From: Nostoc mirabile CHAB5784
GTDB lineage: Bacteria > Cyanobacteriota > Cyanobacteriia > Cyanobacteriales > Nostocaceae
DNA: 64,000 bases
Assembly: GCF_020829645.1 (NCBI RefSeq)
Contig: NZ_JAIVFS010000012.1
Span: 1-64,000, forward strand
Reading direction: 5' to 3'
Shown here: positions 1 to 9,254 of the stretch, in pieces
Position numbering within the stretch: position 1 is the first letter of the stretch
How the letters are laid out: every line of letters begins with the position of its first letter
The notes under the pieces: model-generated
Told to the model about the DNA's origin: nothing
Databases searched by the model: none
Seen by the model: the letters and a program-made list of their open reading frames with translations, nothing else
Program-made: the position numbers and the translations under genes

Positions 1-1
1 T

Positions 2-553
2 TACAAATATTTAGGTAGAGCCAAAGACGCGACCTTTGAATTAACAGATGCCATATTGCTAACCCGCAATGTTTACTCCTTAGCAGACTTATCCTTATCA
101 CCAGTATTTAGACGCAAGTGGTCAAGTATTTATGAAGCGCTACAAGATAGTAGACCACAGCGACAGAGATTGATGCAGTTATATATTAAACAGATGGAAA
201 TAGAGGGACGTCCTTTATTGGCAGGCGACCATACAGCTTGGCCGCGCCTGGATGCGGTAACACTTCAAGACAGAACATTTGAGCATAGCGGCACATCCAT
301 AGCTGAAAATAAACCGATTACCATTGGACAGGGATATAGTACGATTGCTTGGATACCGGAGGATTCAGGCAGTTGGGCACTACCCTTGAGGCATGAACGC
401 ATAACCAGTTGGGAAAGTCCAATAGAGAAAGCCACTTGGCTACTATTACAGGTGTGTGAGCATTTACCCAGCAGACCGATTTCTGTTTGGGACAGCGAGT
501 ATGGTTGTGCCCCTTTTTTGTTAAAAACTGCCAGCATTCCAGCAGATATATAG
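2..553 (+). pseudogene. Transposase remnant, cut by window edge and truncated at C-terminus
   Basis: The frame is open from base 2 to a TAG at 551-553 and encodes about 183 residues, so the 5' end lies outside the window. The text resembles the middle of a large cyanobacterial DDE-type transposase family: a conserved AGDHTAWPR segment, a second conserved block around QGYSTIAWIPE, and VWDSEYGCAPFLLKTA, where WDSEYG probably carries a catalytic acidic residue. Such proteins normally continue well past this last motif; here the frame stops about 12 residues later, so the copy is probably dead. The ATG at 56 is internal and not a real start. The family assignment is from memory of similar proteins; truncation is seen directly. 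Confidence 0.6.
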
Positions 554-762
554 TAGTTGCGCCAGTTACAACAGCGATCGCACAATCAGGCATCGCTTTG
601 AGATGATTTACCTCTAAACTGAGTTGAGCAATTTCCAAAGCTTTTTGGTACAGTATTCTATAAAATCCATATCACGAGAATAGGCGTTCGCCTTTGGCGT
701 TGGCGCAGCCATCGCTCATTGCAATTGCCAGTTTATTGCTCAAAATCTAGAACGCAGTTGCT
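554..762. other. Intergenic stretch with dispersed repeat and possible gene fragment
   Basis: This gap follows the transposase remnant. It includes a HIP1 site and, near 682-715, a GC-rich short dispersed repeat (GGCGTTCGCCTTTGGCG). On the minus strand, 560-640 reads as a short open stretch (LEIAQLSLEVNHLKAMPDC) that could be the tail of a gene cut by the transposase insertion. No promoter for the downstream topoisomerase was identified. Confidence 0.3.
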
Positions 763-2934
763 ATGATCAAACGCCTGCTTGTGGTAGAATCTCCGGGAAA
801 AGTCAAAAAACTCAGTCAAATTCTGGGTTCGGATTGGAAAGTTCTAGCCAGTTGTGGCCACATCCGAGAACTCAGCAATGAAGGAGACGATTCCTTGGGC
901 TTCGTCATGGACGGCAGTAATGTCCGATGCAATTACGTCCCGCGTGACCAACGAGCGAAAGAAACAATCCAGAAGCTCAAGTCTGCGGTGAGGCAGGTTG
1001 ATGAAGTTGTCTTAGCAACTGACCCAGACCGGGAAGGTGAGACAATCGCTTGGCATCTCAAAGAAACACTGGGTTTGAGGGAACCGAAACGAGTAATTTA
1101 TACTGAGATTACAGCATCGGCGGTACAGAGTGCGATCGCAAATCCCAGAAAGCTAGACCAAAACTTAATCGGTGCTGGGTTGTGCCGAGATTGCCTGGAT
1201 AAGTTGGTGGGTTACAAGGGTAGCCCTTTAGTTTGGGCATTGAATAACGGCGCTAAGAGTGTTGGCAGAGTCCAAAGCGCGACGTTGCACCTAATTTGTC
1301 AGCGAGAAACCGAAATTCTGACGTTTGTCCCCCAAGATTACTGGAGTGTCTGGGTAGATTATGCTGAAGGATTCCGGGCTTTTTATAAAGGGACGGTTGA
1401 TTCTGCAAAAGATGCAGCAGAGCAAGAAACTGAAACTCACGATGACGCAAAGGTGGGTAATAGCCCAGAAACACCGGAGTCTAAGCGTGTTCTTTCGGAA
1501 GCAGAGGCTACACGTTTAGTTGAAGAAGCACAGCGGCATCCTCATCAGGTGATTCATTTTGAGGGAAAAATCGTTAATCGCCAGCCACCTCCAGCATTTA
1601 CAACTTCCAGCCTTCAACAAGCAGCCGGTTCAAAGCTGAGGTTTGCTCCCGACAAAACTATGGTTGTTGCCCAAAAGCTCTATGAGGCAGGGCTGATTAC
1701 ATATATGCGAACAGACTCAGTAATGCTGAGTCCAGAATTTTGTGCCAGCGCCCGTAAATGGTTAGAGCAAAATGATCCGCAGAATGTACCCCAGCAAGTC
1801 GCCAAGCATCGCAGTAGTAAATCGGCTCAAGAAGCACATGAGGCGATTCGTCCAACGGATGTGTTTCGTCCCTCAGTTCAATTGCGCTCTGAACTGCCTG
1901 ATGATGAGTTTAATCTGTATGTGATGATCTGGAAACGGTCAATTGCCTCTCAGTGTCGTGCTGCTCAATTGCGTAAAACTCTGGTGATTACTCAGTCTGG
2001 TTCTCTACTGTGGTCAGCTAGAGGGCAAGTGATTGAATTTTACGGTTATGCCCGGTACTGGAATAATCTTAGCAAGGATAGTGTTTTACCTTCATTACAA
2101 CAGGGACAAGCATTGAAACTGGAGAATGCTGGACATGAGCAGAAGCAGACGCAGCCACCACCCCGTTATAGTGAACCAAAATTAGTGCAACTGATGGAAC
2201 GTAAAGGAATTGGTCGCCCAAGTACTTATGCTCCTACTGTTGCTACCTTAAAAAAACGAAATTATGTTGAGTTGAAAAAAGACCATCTGCAACCGACAGC
2301 GTTAGGGTTAGAAGTTGATGCGTTTTTGCTCAAAGCACTGCCTGATTTACTAGAGGCGGAATTCACAGCGAAAATGGAAGATGCCCTTGATGCAATTTCT
2401 GAAGGAAAAAACTCTTGGCAGCATTATTTAACTAGTTGGAATCAGAATTACTTTGTACCAGCACTTTCCAAAGCTAAAACTGTAGTTGCGAGTTCCCCAA
2501 CAGGTAAAGCTAATGTGATAAGCGAGCGCAAATATGAAACTTCTAAGACTCGATGCCCTGAATGCAAAAATTTTCTCGCCAAAATTCCGAGTAGTAAGGT
2601 AAAAAAGAAATATTTCCTCAAATGCACAAAAGGCTGTGAAAATGTCGTGCTGTTTTGGAGCGACTTTAACAAAACTTGGCAGCCACCACAAACTAAAGCA
2701 GTTCAAGCTGAAAATCAACAAAAGTCTCCCGTGAAGATGACGGCATATCCGTGCCCGGTATGTAAGAAACCTCTAGAGGAGTACAGTTATATCAAAGAGG
2801 GGCAGAGTAAGACAATGTTGCGATGTTCTAATTCACAATCCCGTAAGGATACCAAACATAAAGATGTAGCTTATTTCAATACGCAAAAAGGGTGGTGGAG
2901 TCCTAAGTTTGGGGAGTTAGAAGCTAAGAGTTAA
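763..2934 (+). CDS. topA: Type IA DNA topoisomerase (TopA-like), 723 aa
   Basis: Relaxes negatively supercoiled DNA by cutting and passing single strands. The N-terminal Toprim domain shows Glu9 in VVESPGK and the acidic motif DPDRE at residues 87-91. The strand-cleaving tyrosine is Tyr314 in YMRTDS, very close to its position in E. coli TopA. Two C-terminal Cys clusters (CPEC from residue 598 and CPVC from 664) look like degenerate zinc ribbons. The ATG at 763 starts directly at the Toprim strand (MIKRLLVVESPGK), so the start is secure. At 723 residues it is shorter than E. coli TopA (865), and it may be a second, accessory topoisomerase. It stands alone; the next gene is convergent. Confidence 0.93.
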   Translation: MIKRLLVVESPGKVKKLSQILGSDWKVLASCGHIRELSNEGDDSLGFVMDGSNVRCNYVPRDQRAKETIQKLKSAVRQVDEVVLATDPDREGETIAWHLKETLGLREPKRVIYTEITASAVQSAIANPRKLDQNLIGAGLCRDCLDKLVGYKGSPLVWALNNGAKSVGRVQSATLHLICQRETEILTFVPQDYWSVWVDYAEGFRAFYKGTVDSAKDAAEQETETHDDAKVGNSPETPESKRVLSEAEATRLVEEAQRHPHQVIHFEGKIVNRQPPPAFTTSSLQQAAGSKLRFAPDKTMVVAQKLYEAGLITYMRTDSVMLSPEFCASARKWLEQNDPQNVPQQVAKHRSSKSAQEAHEAIRPTDVFRPSVQLRSELPDDEFNLYVMIWKRSIASQCRAAQLRKTLVITQSGSLLWSARGQVIEFYGYARYWNNLSKDSVLPSLQQGQALKLENAGHEQKQTQPPPRYSEPKLVQLMERKGIGRPSTYAPTVATLKKRNYVELKKDHLQPTALGLEVDAFLLKALPDLLEAEFTAKMEDALDAISEGKNSWQHYLTSWNQNYFVPALSKAKTVVASSPTGKANVISERKYETSKTRCPECKNFLAKIPSSKVKKKYFLKCTKGCENVVLFWSDFNKTWQPPQTKAVQAENQQKSPVKMTAYPCPVCKKPLEEYSYIKEGQSKTMLRCSNSQSRKDTKHKDVAYFNTQKGWWSPKFGELEAKS

Positions 2935-2947
2935 AAGTTTGGAGTTC

Positions 2948-2976
2948 CTCGTTCTCATGCAGAGCATGGGAACGAG
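2948..2976. terminator. Hairpin between convergent topA and toxin genes
   Basis: CTCGTTCTCATGC and GCATGGGAACGAG form a 13-bp stem with one G-T wobble and a 3-base loop (AGA). It lies 14 bases past the topA stop, between two convergent genes. No clean T-run follows, so it may be a dispersed repeat that doubles as a transcript end. Confidence 0.5.
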
Positions 2977-3005
2977 AGAAAAGAGGTCTATGGAGTAAAG
3001 TCCGA

Positions 3006-3296
3006 TTACAAATTTTTGTAGACTTCACCATCATTTCGCTTACCAACGCGAAAAACATCAATCAATTTGCTTTCTTTATCAATTGTGTAGAGAATTCTAT
3101 ATTCACCTTGATCAACACGATAACCACCCTCATAGCCTTTCAAGGCTTTGCAATCTTGAGGTTGAGAATTGCCTTGAAGCGAAAGGATTTTAGATACAAC
3201 CTGCTTATAAAGTTTCGCTTGCAAATCCAACAAATCCTTTTCAGCAGTCTTAGCAATTCTCAAACTGTAGCGTTCACTCATTTCCACGCTTGACAC
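3006..3296 (-). CDS. RelE/ParE-superfamily toxin, 96 aa
   Basis: Probable mRNA-cleaving ribosome-dependent toxin of a type II toxin-antitoxin module. Family features seen are the N-terminal YSLRIAKTAEKDLLDL, a central basic helix region, LKGYEGGYRVDQGEYRILYTI and a C-terminal VFRVGKRNDGEVY. Length is normal for RelE/StbE toxins (85-100 residues). Its 5' end overlaps the last 23 bases of the upstream phosphoribosyltransferase gene, so the two are co-transcribed and probably translationally coupled. No separate antitoxin gene is visible; the unusual C-terminal tail of the upstream protein occupies that place. An internal ATG (MSERYSL) four codons in is an alternative start. Confidence 0.8.
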   Translation of the reverse strand: MSSVEMSERYSLRIAKTAEKDLLDLQAKLYKQVVSKILSLQGNSQPQDCKALKGYEGGYRVDQGEYRILYTIDKESKLIDVFRVGKRNDGEVYKNL

Positions 3297-3876
3297 TAAT
3301 TGCGTCTAAGGTAGTAAACCCATCATTTTCCTCAATTGCACGACGAAGTGTTTCTGAATCAATAGCATCTTCAACATTAGCCGCAAGTTCTGCAATGTTC
3401 ATCTGCTCATAGTGTTCAAAGGGTTGGTGAATCCAGGGGTTGTTAGCTAAGTAATCGACATAATAATCGGGTGCTATAACTGAACAGGCTTTATACCAAA
3501 GAACGGCGGTGCGAATTTCCTCAATTTGAGAATCAATATTTTGCTTGAGCCAAGGTATAGTCTGTTGCAGTGTTACCCCAGAGTCTACCAAATCATCTAC
3601 TAGGAGAATGCGCGAACCTAACTTTTCGGCAGTCATCGTTAAGTGGCGGGAGAAAATTAAATTACTTCTTTCTTGCTTACGAGTGCCACTGTAAGATGAG
3701 GTTGCTAAAATTGCCAGTGGTTGCTGGTATATACGGGAAAGAATATCTCCAACTCGTAGTCCTCCTCTGGCAAGACAGATAATCTGGTTAAATTCCCAAC
3801 CGGATTCATAAATCTGAATAGCCAGTTGTTCAATTTTTTGGTGATAATCTGACCAAGAAACATAAAGGTCTGGCAT
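3274..3876 (-). CDS. Phosphoribosyltransferase-domain protein with extra C-terminal tail, 200 aa
   Basis: A PRTase-fold protein of the xanthine/hypoxanthine-type group; the substrate cannot be read from sequence. The PRPP-binding loop is ILLVDDLVDSGVT at residues 90-102, preceded by CLARGGLRVGDIL at 34-46. The fold should be complete near residue 165 (WIHQPFEHYEQMN). The remaining 35 residues (NVEDAIDSETLRRAIEENDG and on) look helical and unlike the PRTase core, and they lead straight into the overlapping RelE-type toxin gene. I infer that an antitoxin segment may have been fused to the PRTase, or that a small antitoxin gene lost its own start. Confidence 0.8.
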   Translation of the reverse strand: MPDLYVSWSDYHQKIEQLAIQIYESGWEFNQIICLARGGLRVGDILSRIYQQPLAILATSSYSGTRKQERSNLIFSRHLTMTAEKLGSRILLVDDLVDSGVTLQQTIPWLKQNIDSQIEEIRTAVLWYKACSVIAPDYYVDYLANNPWIHQPFEHYEQMNIAELAANVEDAIDSETLRRAIEENDGFTTLDAISVKRGNE

Positions 3877-3916
3877 AAGTCTAACGGGAGTGGTAGATAG
3901 CTAGTATTGAAGGCAA

Positions 3917-3995
3917 TGTCTACTATGGTCATTGAGCTTTGTCGTTCGCGCAGCGTCTCGTAGAGAAGTGCGGGCTACGCCTACGCAAACTTTTT
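3917..3995. repeat. Short dispersed repeat (CGCAGCGTCTC / GGGCTACGCCTACG family)
   Basis: The block ATGTCTACTATGGTCA ... CGCGCAGCGTCTCGTAGAG ... TGCGGGCTACGCCTACG recurs in related form at 13592-13686, and parts of it recur at 10685-10710, 42505-42540, 51474-51500 and 60405-60421. It lies in the divergent promoter region between the PRTase and the symporter gene. Confidence 0.6.
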
Positions 3996-4019
3996 ATTTT
4001 AGTATAAGTGCAAGTTATT

Positions 4020-5471
4020 ATGAACGATTCTGGTGCTGATGGCGATGCCCAACGAGATCCTAAGAGTGAAAAACTCGACTTAAAAACAAAGCTGGCTTAC
4101 GGTGCAGGAGATTTAGGCCCGGCAATTACTGCAAATATCTCCGTCTTTTATCTACTGATTTTCTTTACGAGTGTCGCTGGTATCCCTGCGGGTTTAGCTG
4201 GCACTATTTTGATGATTGGCAAAATCTGGGATGGCGTAAATGATCCGCTTGTCGGGTTTTTGACTGATAAAACGAAATCTCGTCGCTGGGGTCGTCGTCT
4301 TCCCTGGATGTTTTATGGAGCAATCCCTTTTGGAGTTCTCTTCTTCTTGCAGTGGATTGTACCGCAATTTAGTGCAAATCAGAGTGAGAATATTGGGCCG
4401 CTGTTCTGGTATTACGTAGCAATTGGGATTCTATCTCAGGCGTTTTACACGGTTGTGAATTTGCCTTATACGGCGATGACTCCAGAACTAACTCAAGATT
4501 ACGACGAACGTACTAGTCTTAACAGCTACCGTTTTACATTTTCCATTGGTGGCAGTATTCTGTCGTTGATTTTAACGCAAATTATTTTTTCGCAGATTGC
4601 CGATCGCCAACAACGATATCTTGTTTTAGCAGCAATTTGTACTGTAATTTCAATTTTAGGATTATATTGGTGCGTTTTTGGAGTCCGCGATCGCATCTTG
4701 GCTTTTGAGGCCAAACGTATCCAAACTGAAGAACCTGCATCTCTCCCCTTCTTTGAACAGTTAAAAATTGTCTTCAGCAACCGACCTTTTTTATTTGTCA
4801 TTGGTATATATCTTTGTTCTTGGCTAGGTGTGCAGATTACAGCCAGCATTATTCCCTATTTTGTAGTCAATTATATGGGTCTAAAAGAATCAGATGTCCC
4901 CCCAGTGCTGATTGCAGTCCAAGGAACTGCCCTATTGATGCTATTTGTCTGGGGGGCGCTGAGTAAAAAAATCGGCAAAAAAGTTGTTTATTTTCTGGGA
5001 ATGAGTTTGTGGATAATAGCTGCCGCCGGACTATTTTTCTTAAAACCTGGTCAAATAGTTTTGATGTATGTGATGGCTGTCATGGCAGGTATTGGTGTAT
5101 CCACAGCTTATCTAATTCCCTGGTCGATGATTCCAGATGTGATTGAATTAGATGAACTGCAAACTGGACAACGCAGAGAAGGCATTTTTTATGGCTTCAT
5201 GGTTTTGCTACAAAAATTTGGTTTAGCTTTCGGGCTGTTTTTGGTGGGAAATGCTTTGCAAGTAGCCGGTTTCAAAGAATCTGTAGCCGGAAGTCCACTA
5301 CCCATCCAACCTGAATCTGCACTGTTTGCGATTCGCATTGCTGTTGGCCCCATACCTACAGTTTGTTTGCTTTGTGGCTTAGTTTTAACGTATTTTTACC
5401 CGATTACCCGCGAGATGCACGCAGAGATCATGCTGAAACTCAAAGAACGGCAAGAGAAGAGGGAGAGTTAA
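4020..5471 (+). CDS. GPH-family (MelB-like) sugar:cation symporter, 483 aa
   Basis: Inner-membrane secondary transporter of the glycoside-pentoside-hexuronide family in the major facilitator superfamily. About 12 hydrophobic segments are visible. The family loop between helices 2 and 3 is clear (GKIWDGVNDPLVGFLTDKT, then RRWGRRLPWM), as is DYDERTSLNSYR in the central loop and IPDVIELDELQTGQRREG late in the protein. The substrate is not determinable; cyanobacterial members are often annotated as sugar transporters. I start at the ATG at 4020; a GTG at 4008 would add four residues. Single gene, with no operon partner. Confidence 0.85.
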   Translation: MNDSGADGDAQRDPKSEKLDLKTKLAYGAGDLGPAITANISVFYLLIFFTSVAGIPAGLAGTILMIGKIWDGVNDPLVGFLTDKTKSRRWGRRLPWMFYGAIPFGVLFFLQWIVPQFSANQSENIGPLFWYYVAIGILSQAFYTVVNLPYTAMTPELTQDYDERTSLNSYRFTFSIGGSILSLILTQIIFSQIADRQQRYLVLAAICTVISILGLYWCVFGVRDRILAFEAKRIQTEEPASLPFFEQLKIVFSNRPFLFVIGIYLCSWLGVQITASIIPYFVVNYMGLKESDVPPVLIAVQGTALLMLFVWGALSKKIGKKVVYFLGMSLWIIAAAGLFFLKPGQIVLMYVMAVMAGIGVSTAYLIPWSMIPDVIELDELQTGQRREGIFYGFMVLLQKFGLAFGLFLVGNALQVAGFKESVAGSPLPIQPESALFAIRIAVGPIPTVCLLCGLVLTYFYPITREMHAEIMLKLKERQEKRES

Positions 5472-5958
5472 AGGAGCAGGGCAGAGTGGTTTCATACAAG
5501 CAGAGAAAAAATAAAACTGAGTTATTTACACTCGTTGCTGGCGTTCCTAGACTGCTACCCCATGCCCAATTCTCAGTGCCTTGTATTTGCGATCGCAAAC
5601 TGACTTAACCTAAGTATATGCCTTTGACAGAGGTAAATTCAAACGCTCTGTTCCATACTTAACTAAAAAGCAAGTATAAGAGATAACTGAACTCACTCTC
5701 AACTACATTTGCATTGCCTTGTAAATTGGTTGGTCGCTTATTGTTACAACCCATGCAGGTTACAAGTTTGATTGCAAATCCTCTTAAATAAACTATCAAA
5801 AGTTTTCTGTCTCCGCTTATATTAAACACCTTTGCCTCATTCCCAAGAGCGGAAATGAGGCAAATTTCTATGTAACTGTATACTCACGCGTGATTTTGTT
5901 ATCGGGGAGGTGGGTAAAGTGTTAGTGAGTGCTGTAATGTATTGTGCCTATCTTAGTA
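5472..5958. other. Gene-free stretch with a partial mobile-repeat end
   Basis: 487 bases without a credible gene. Bases 5478-5525 match the right end of the 154-bp inverted-repeat element at 29359-29512: the segment GTGGTTTCATACAAGCAGAG is shared. A HIP1-like site lies at 5589. The rest is AT-rich with no hairpin or ORF I would support. Confidence 0.5.
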
Positions 5959-7050
5959 CTATTTATTACAAATTGAGTTACATTTGCGAACTTGCGCTTT
6001 CAATTTAATGTAAGGCGAATTTTTTGCAACCTTTGAGAAACGCTCTACTTTCAAGATAACTAGCTTTTCTCCTTTTTTAAGTTTAACGATTGTTTTTCCA
6101 GATAAAGATTTTCCCTGCATTAGATTAACTTCATATTTAACAGTTACGATTGTTCCTGGTGATGGAATTACAGGAGGCTCAATACGAGGAAATTGTTTAC
6201 GATTTGATGGTTTAAGAACTAGTTTTTTCCCCACAGATAAACCACCTGAAGTATTATTAACCATCCCTATCCATATCCAACCAGTAGGATTTCCTGTATT
6301 TACTGTTTTTATTGAATTTGAAGTTGGTTTAGGTGCTGAGGAAGGGATCTCTAGTATATCAGGTGGTTGAGAAATGAAGAGCATAAACATACCACCTACT
6401 ACAATGATAATAAGTAGTCCTACGGGAATCTTGCTTACCCTATTCCGGCGACGATACCTTGATGGCCTAAACAAATATGAAAAGGTCGCTCTTGCCACAT
6501 CTATAAAAGTGTTTCCAGCAGCTTTTGCAATAAGTATAACAATTGTACTAATCCAACGCAGAACTTTTTTAATAGGGAAGGCAGAATCAGTAAGTTCCTC
6601 GGCTACTTCTCGAATACCTGTAGCAATATTTGCAAAAGCTTTATTATAGGGTCTCCATTCAGTTATGGGTCTTCCACCCTTGGGTAAAACTTTGACATTG
6701 GGGAATTCGTCCTTCCAATGATTATCGACTGGACTAAGCAGAATAGTAATAACACGAGATGTTTTAGCCCTATGCTGTTCCATAGCTTGTTTAGCCAAAA
6801 CATTCCAGTGGTAATTTGAAGCAATAAATTCTGAACTAATTAGCACTAAAATTATATCGGCCGTCTTTAAATTTGTATCAATCTCACTTTTCCAATCCTT
6901 TCCTGGGCTGATCATTTTCCTATGCCAGCTAGTACTTAAGCCCTTCCACTTTAAACCACTGAGGTGATTCTCTAGTTTTTGCCGCATTTCTTCATCTTGA
7001 GCAGAGTCAGAGCAGCAATAAAAAACTTTGACAACCTTAGTAGCAGGCAT
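5959..7050 (-). CDS. TIR-domain membrane protein lacking the catalytic Glu, 363 aa
   Basis: Domains in order: TIR (residues about 5-140; VFYCCSDSAQDEEMR, then ADIILVLISSEFIAS), a weakly hydrophobic segment near 155-175, a basic stretch, a clear transmembrane helix (VGLLIIIVVGGMFMLFI), and a C-terminal domain rich in beta strands. Bacterial TIR domains often degrade NAD. The glutamate in the W-x-x-E motif of the neighbouring TIR protein (Glu85) is Leu85 here (HWNVLAKQAME), so this copy is probably not an NADase and may act as a membrane scaffold or decoy. The ATG at 7050 with AAGG just upstream is preferred to a GTG at 7062. It follows the other TIR gene on the same strand, 113 bases downstream. 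Confidence 0.75.
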   Translation of the reverse strand: MPATKVVKVFYCCSDSAQDEEMRQKLENHLSGLKWKGLSTSWHRKMISPGKDWKSEIDTNLKTADIILVLISSEFIASNYHWNVLAKQAMEQHRAKTSRVITILLSPVDNHWKDEFPNVKVLPKGGRPITEWRPYNKAFANIATGIREVAEELTDSAFPIKKVLRWISTIVILIAKAAGNTFIDVARATFSYLFRPSRYRRRNRVSKIPVGLLIIIVVGGMFMLFISQPPDILEIPSSAPKPTSNSIKTVNTGNPTGWIWIGMVNNTSGGLSVGKKLVLKPSNRKQFPRIEPPVIPSPGTIVTVKYEVNLMQGKSLSGKTIVKLKKGEKLVILKVERFSKVAKNSPYIKLKAQVRKCNSICNK

Positions 7051-7163
7051 TGACCTTAGCACCTATTAATATGAAAGAATTATTACTTTCTTTTCATAAC
7101 ATTTTTTATTTAAATTTTTGATAATTTACTCAGTCATAATTATGAATTTTAAATAGGTAATTT

Positions 7164-7634
7164 CTATGAACTTACTGCCAATTCTTTCGCTACTATTCGG
7201 ATACCTTGAGCAACACTTAAAAATGCAGCATCACGACTTCCCCATTTTTTCACAGCTCTGCCGCCTTCAGGCAGAGCTTGAAGTTTGCCAAACGGTGCGC
7301 TCTGCCAATCAACAAAGTCGAGAATTATAGGGATAACTCTGGCTTCTTTGCTTTCATGCCGTTCCATTGCCCGTTTTACCTCGACATCCCAGCAATAATC
7401 TGAAGCTATAAAATTTGCACTTACAAGTAGTAAAATTATCTGAGATGAATCTAAGTGGGTGTCTATCTCATTCTGCCATTCTTTTCCTGCTCCAATTTTG
7501 CGATCATGCCATCCTGTAATTACACCTTCCCGCTTTAAAGGGGTGAGGTGCTTTTCTAGTTTGTCTCGAAGTTTTTCATCTTCATGAGCATAAGAATAAA
7601 ACACTTCAATAGCTTGATGAGGTTGCACTGACAT
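7164..7634 (-). CDS. Stand-alone TIR-domain protein, 156 aa
   Basis: A single soluble TIR domain fills the protein: VFYSYAHEDEKLRDKLEKHL, GAGKEWQNEIDTHLDSSQII, LLLVSANFIASDYCWDVEVK. The predicted catalytic Glu85 is present. It is a likely NAD-consuming or signalling effector in antiviral defence or stress response; in cyanobacteria this TIR type is usually fused to NTPase or WD40 modules, and here it stands alone. The following gene is a membrane-anchored relative with the catalytic Glu replaced. The two align without gaps over the first 93 residues, which suggests tandem duplication followed by divergence. Confidence 0.8.
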   Translation of the reverse strand: MSVQPHQAIEVFYSYAHEDEKLRDKLEKHLTPLKREGVITGWHDRKIGAGKEWQNEIDTHLDSSQIILLLVSANFIASDYCWDVEVKRAMERHESKEARVIPIILDFVDWQSAPFGKLQALPEGGRAVKKWGSRDAAFLSVAQGIRIVAKELAVSS

Positions 7635-7809
7635 AAGTTTGTTTAGGACTTGAATTTTTAAATAAGTTTTAAAATTTTATCAAAGTTGTCTGCTAAAACT
7701 TGCAGTTTTTAGGTGAACGCAGAAGGGATCACAAGATTTGTTTTGATTTATAGAGTAATAATTTATAATACTTTATCATAAAGCACTACTAAAGTAATAA
7801 ACACTTATT

Positions 7810-8856
7810 TCATCTAGTTAAACTCTTTACTGAAACTATTTTATCAGCTTCATATACTGTTATCTGTGCCAACCCAAATTGTTCAATTACTGCTGCATTC
7901 GTCGTCAAATGCCTACTCACCTCAGCCACCCGGTAATGACTTTCCTGTGACGCTAAAGCAGCTGGCAATAATAACTGGTCTGCTAAATGTTCATCCACTG
8001 CTGCGCCGGTGTGATGAAACTCAAGCAGTTGCTGACAAGCAATTTCTGCAACTGTTTCCGCCGACAACCGCAAACGCCCAAATCCACCAAAGCCAGTCAA
8101 GCTATTCTGATACTCAGCAGTTAAAAAAATACCCGCCCCAGGTGCTATACCTCTTTCTCGCAAAGCGTGTACAGCAACTTTCAAATGGGCTTCCCGTAAC
8201 AAATTCTCAGCACGATTCGCCATCCGTTGGGGAATATGCGAAGGCAATTCCGTCACCACTGCTAGCCCTCGCACCTGTTGTAAATTTCCCCGTTCTAGCA
8301 AGTTGATCCCATTGAGTTTACCACCGCCACTCACCTGCAACTGTACCTCTCCGCCACCTTGGGGAAACCACCCCCAAGCACCTAACTTGACTTGAGCTTC
8401 TACACCCATGCGTTGCAGTATCGGCAAATAAACTTGCTCAATGTAAGTCACTGTCGGGCTAAAGTTCACATGAGTTCCACCCTTTAGTGTTACTTGGGAA
8501 TTGCCCGATGCTAGTGCCAAAGGTAAGAGAATTGTCTGTAAAACTAGAGCGATCGCACCTGCAGAACCACCAACTTGTGCTTTACTAACATCAAAGGTAT
8601 AAGTTCCAGCTTGCACAGCACTACCTGGGATGAATTCCAGCAGCATTGAACCCAAAGCATCACCCCGTAGTTGGGCATTACAAATTCTCGCGGCAGCCCG
8701 AACTGCTGTTAAGTGTTGTGCTGCTAATCCTGGTTTTTTGCGTCCAGCGCGAATGTCTGAAATTCGTATGGGTTCGCCAGTGATGGCCGCTAGACTTAAG
8801 GAAGTGCGAAGAACTTGGCCGCCTCCCTCTCCATAGGAACCGTCAATTTCAATCAT
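7810..8856 (-). CDS. rtcA: RNA 3'-terminal phosphate cyclase (RtcA), 348 aa
   Basis: Converts RNA 3'-phosphate ends to 2',3'-cyclic phosphate using ATP; part of RNA repair. The hallmark N-terminus MIEIDGSYGEGGGQVLRTSL, then GEPIRISDIRAGRKKPGL and the central GGTHVNFSPT are all present, and the length equals typical RtcA (about 340). The frame is open 70 codons further upstream to 9066, but that extension is low-complexity repeat-derived sequence without family similarity, so I place the start at the ATG at 8854-8856. No rtcB ligase or rtcR regulator lies nearby. Confidence 0.92.
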   Translation of the reverse strand: MIEIDGSYGEGGGQVLRTSLSLAAITGEPIRISDIRAGRKKPGLAAQHLTAVRAAARICNAQLRGDALGSMLLEFIPGSAVQAGTYTFDVSKAQVGGSAGAIALVLQTILLPLALASGNSQVTLKGGTHVNFSPTVTYIEQVYLPILQRMGVEAQVKLGAWGWFPQGGGEVQLQVSGGGKLNGINLLERGNLQQVRGLAVVTELPSHIPQRMANRAENLLREAHLKVAVHALRERGIAPGAGIFLTAEYQNSLTGFGGFGRLRLSAETVAEIACQQLLEFHHTGAAVDEHLADQLLLPAALASQESHYRVAEVSRHLTTNAAVIEQFGLAQITVYEADKIVSVKSLTR

Positions 8857-9254
8857 GGGCGATTTTGGAATGTTGGATTTTGGGTTATCCGAAAAGAATT
8901 CAGAATCGAATTGGAGTCCGACTGAGGAATGAATAAATGGTAAAACATCACAAGCTGATCTTTCCTGCAGAAGCGGCTGCTTCGACTTTCCGCGCTTATC
9001 CCCCACTTTCTTATTCTGATTCCTGAATTCTGAATTTTTCTTCAACCCCACGGTTGTTGAAATCAAACCACAAATTATAAACGCCTAACAGCTAGCTTTT
9101 TGAAGACAAGTTACACAAATATACAGAAAAAATTCTGATACAGCAGATTTCAAGTTGGTAGGTATACAAGCTAAGTCTGTTACGCAGGTATAAAGCGTGT
9201 TTTGCTCCTGAATTCTGTATTCTGAATTCTGCTGTATGTGTTTCTGGTAGTTTG

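Noticed and set aside
8857-9066. 70-codon N-terminal extension of rtcA
   Set aside because: The text is low-complexity and repeat-derived; the RtcA family starts at MIEIDGSYGEGGGQ, and the extension adds no domain.
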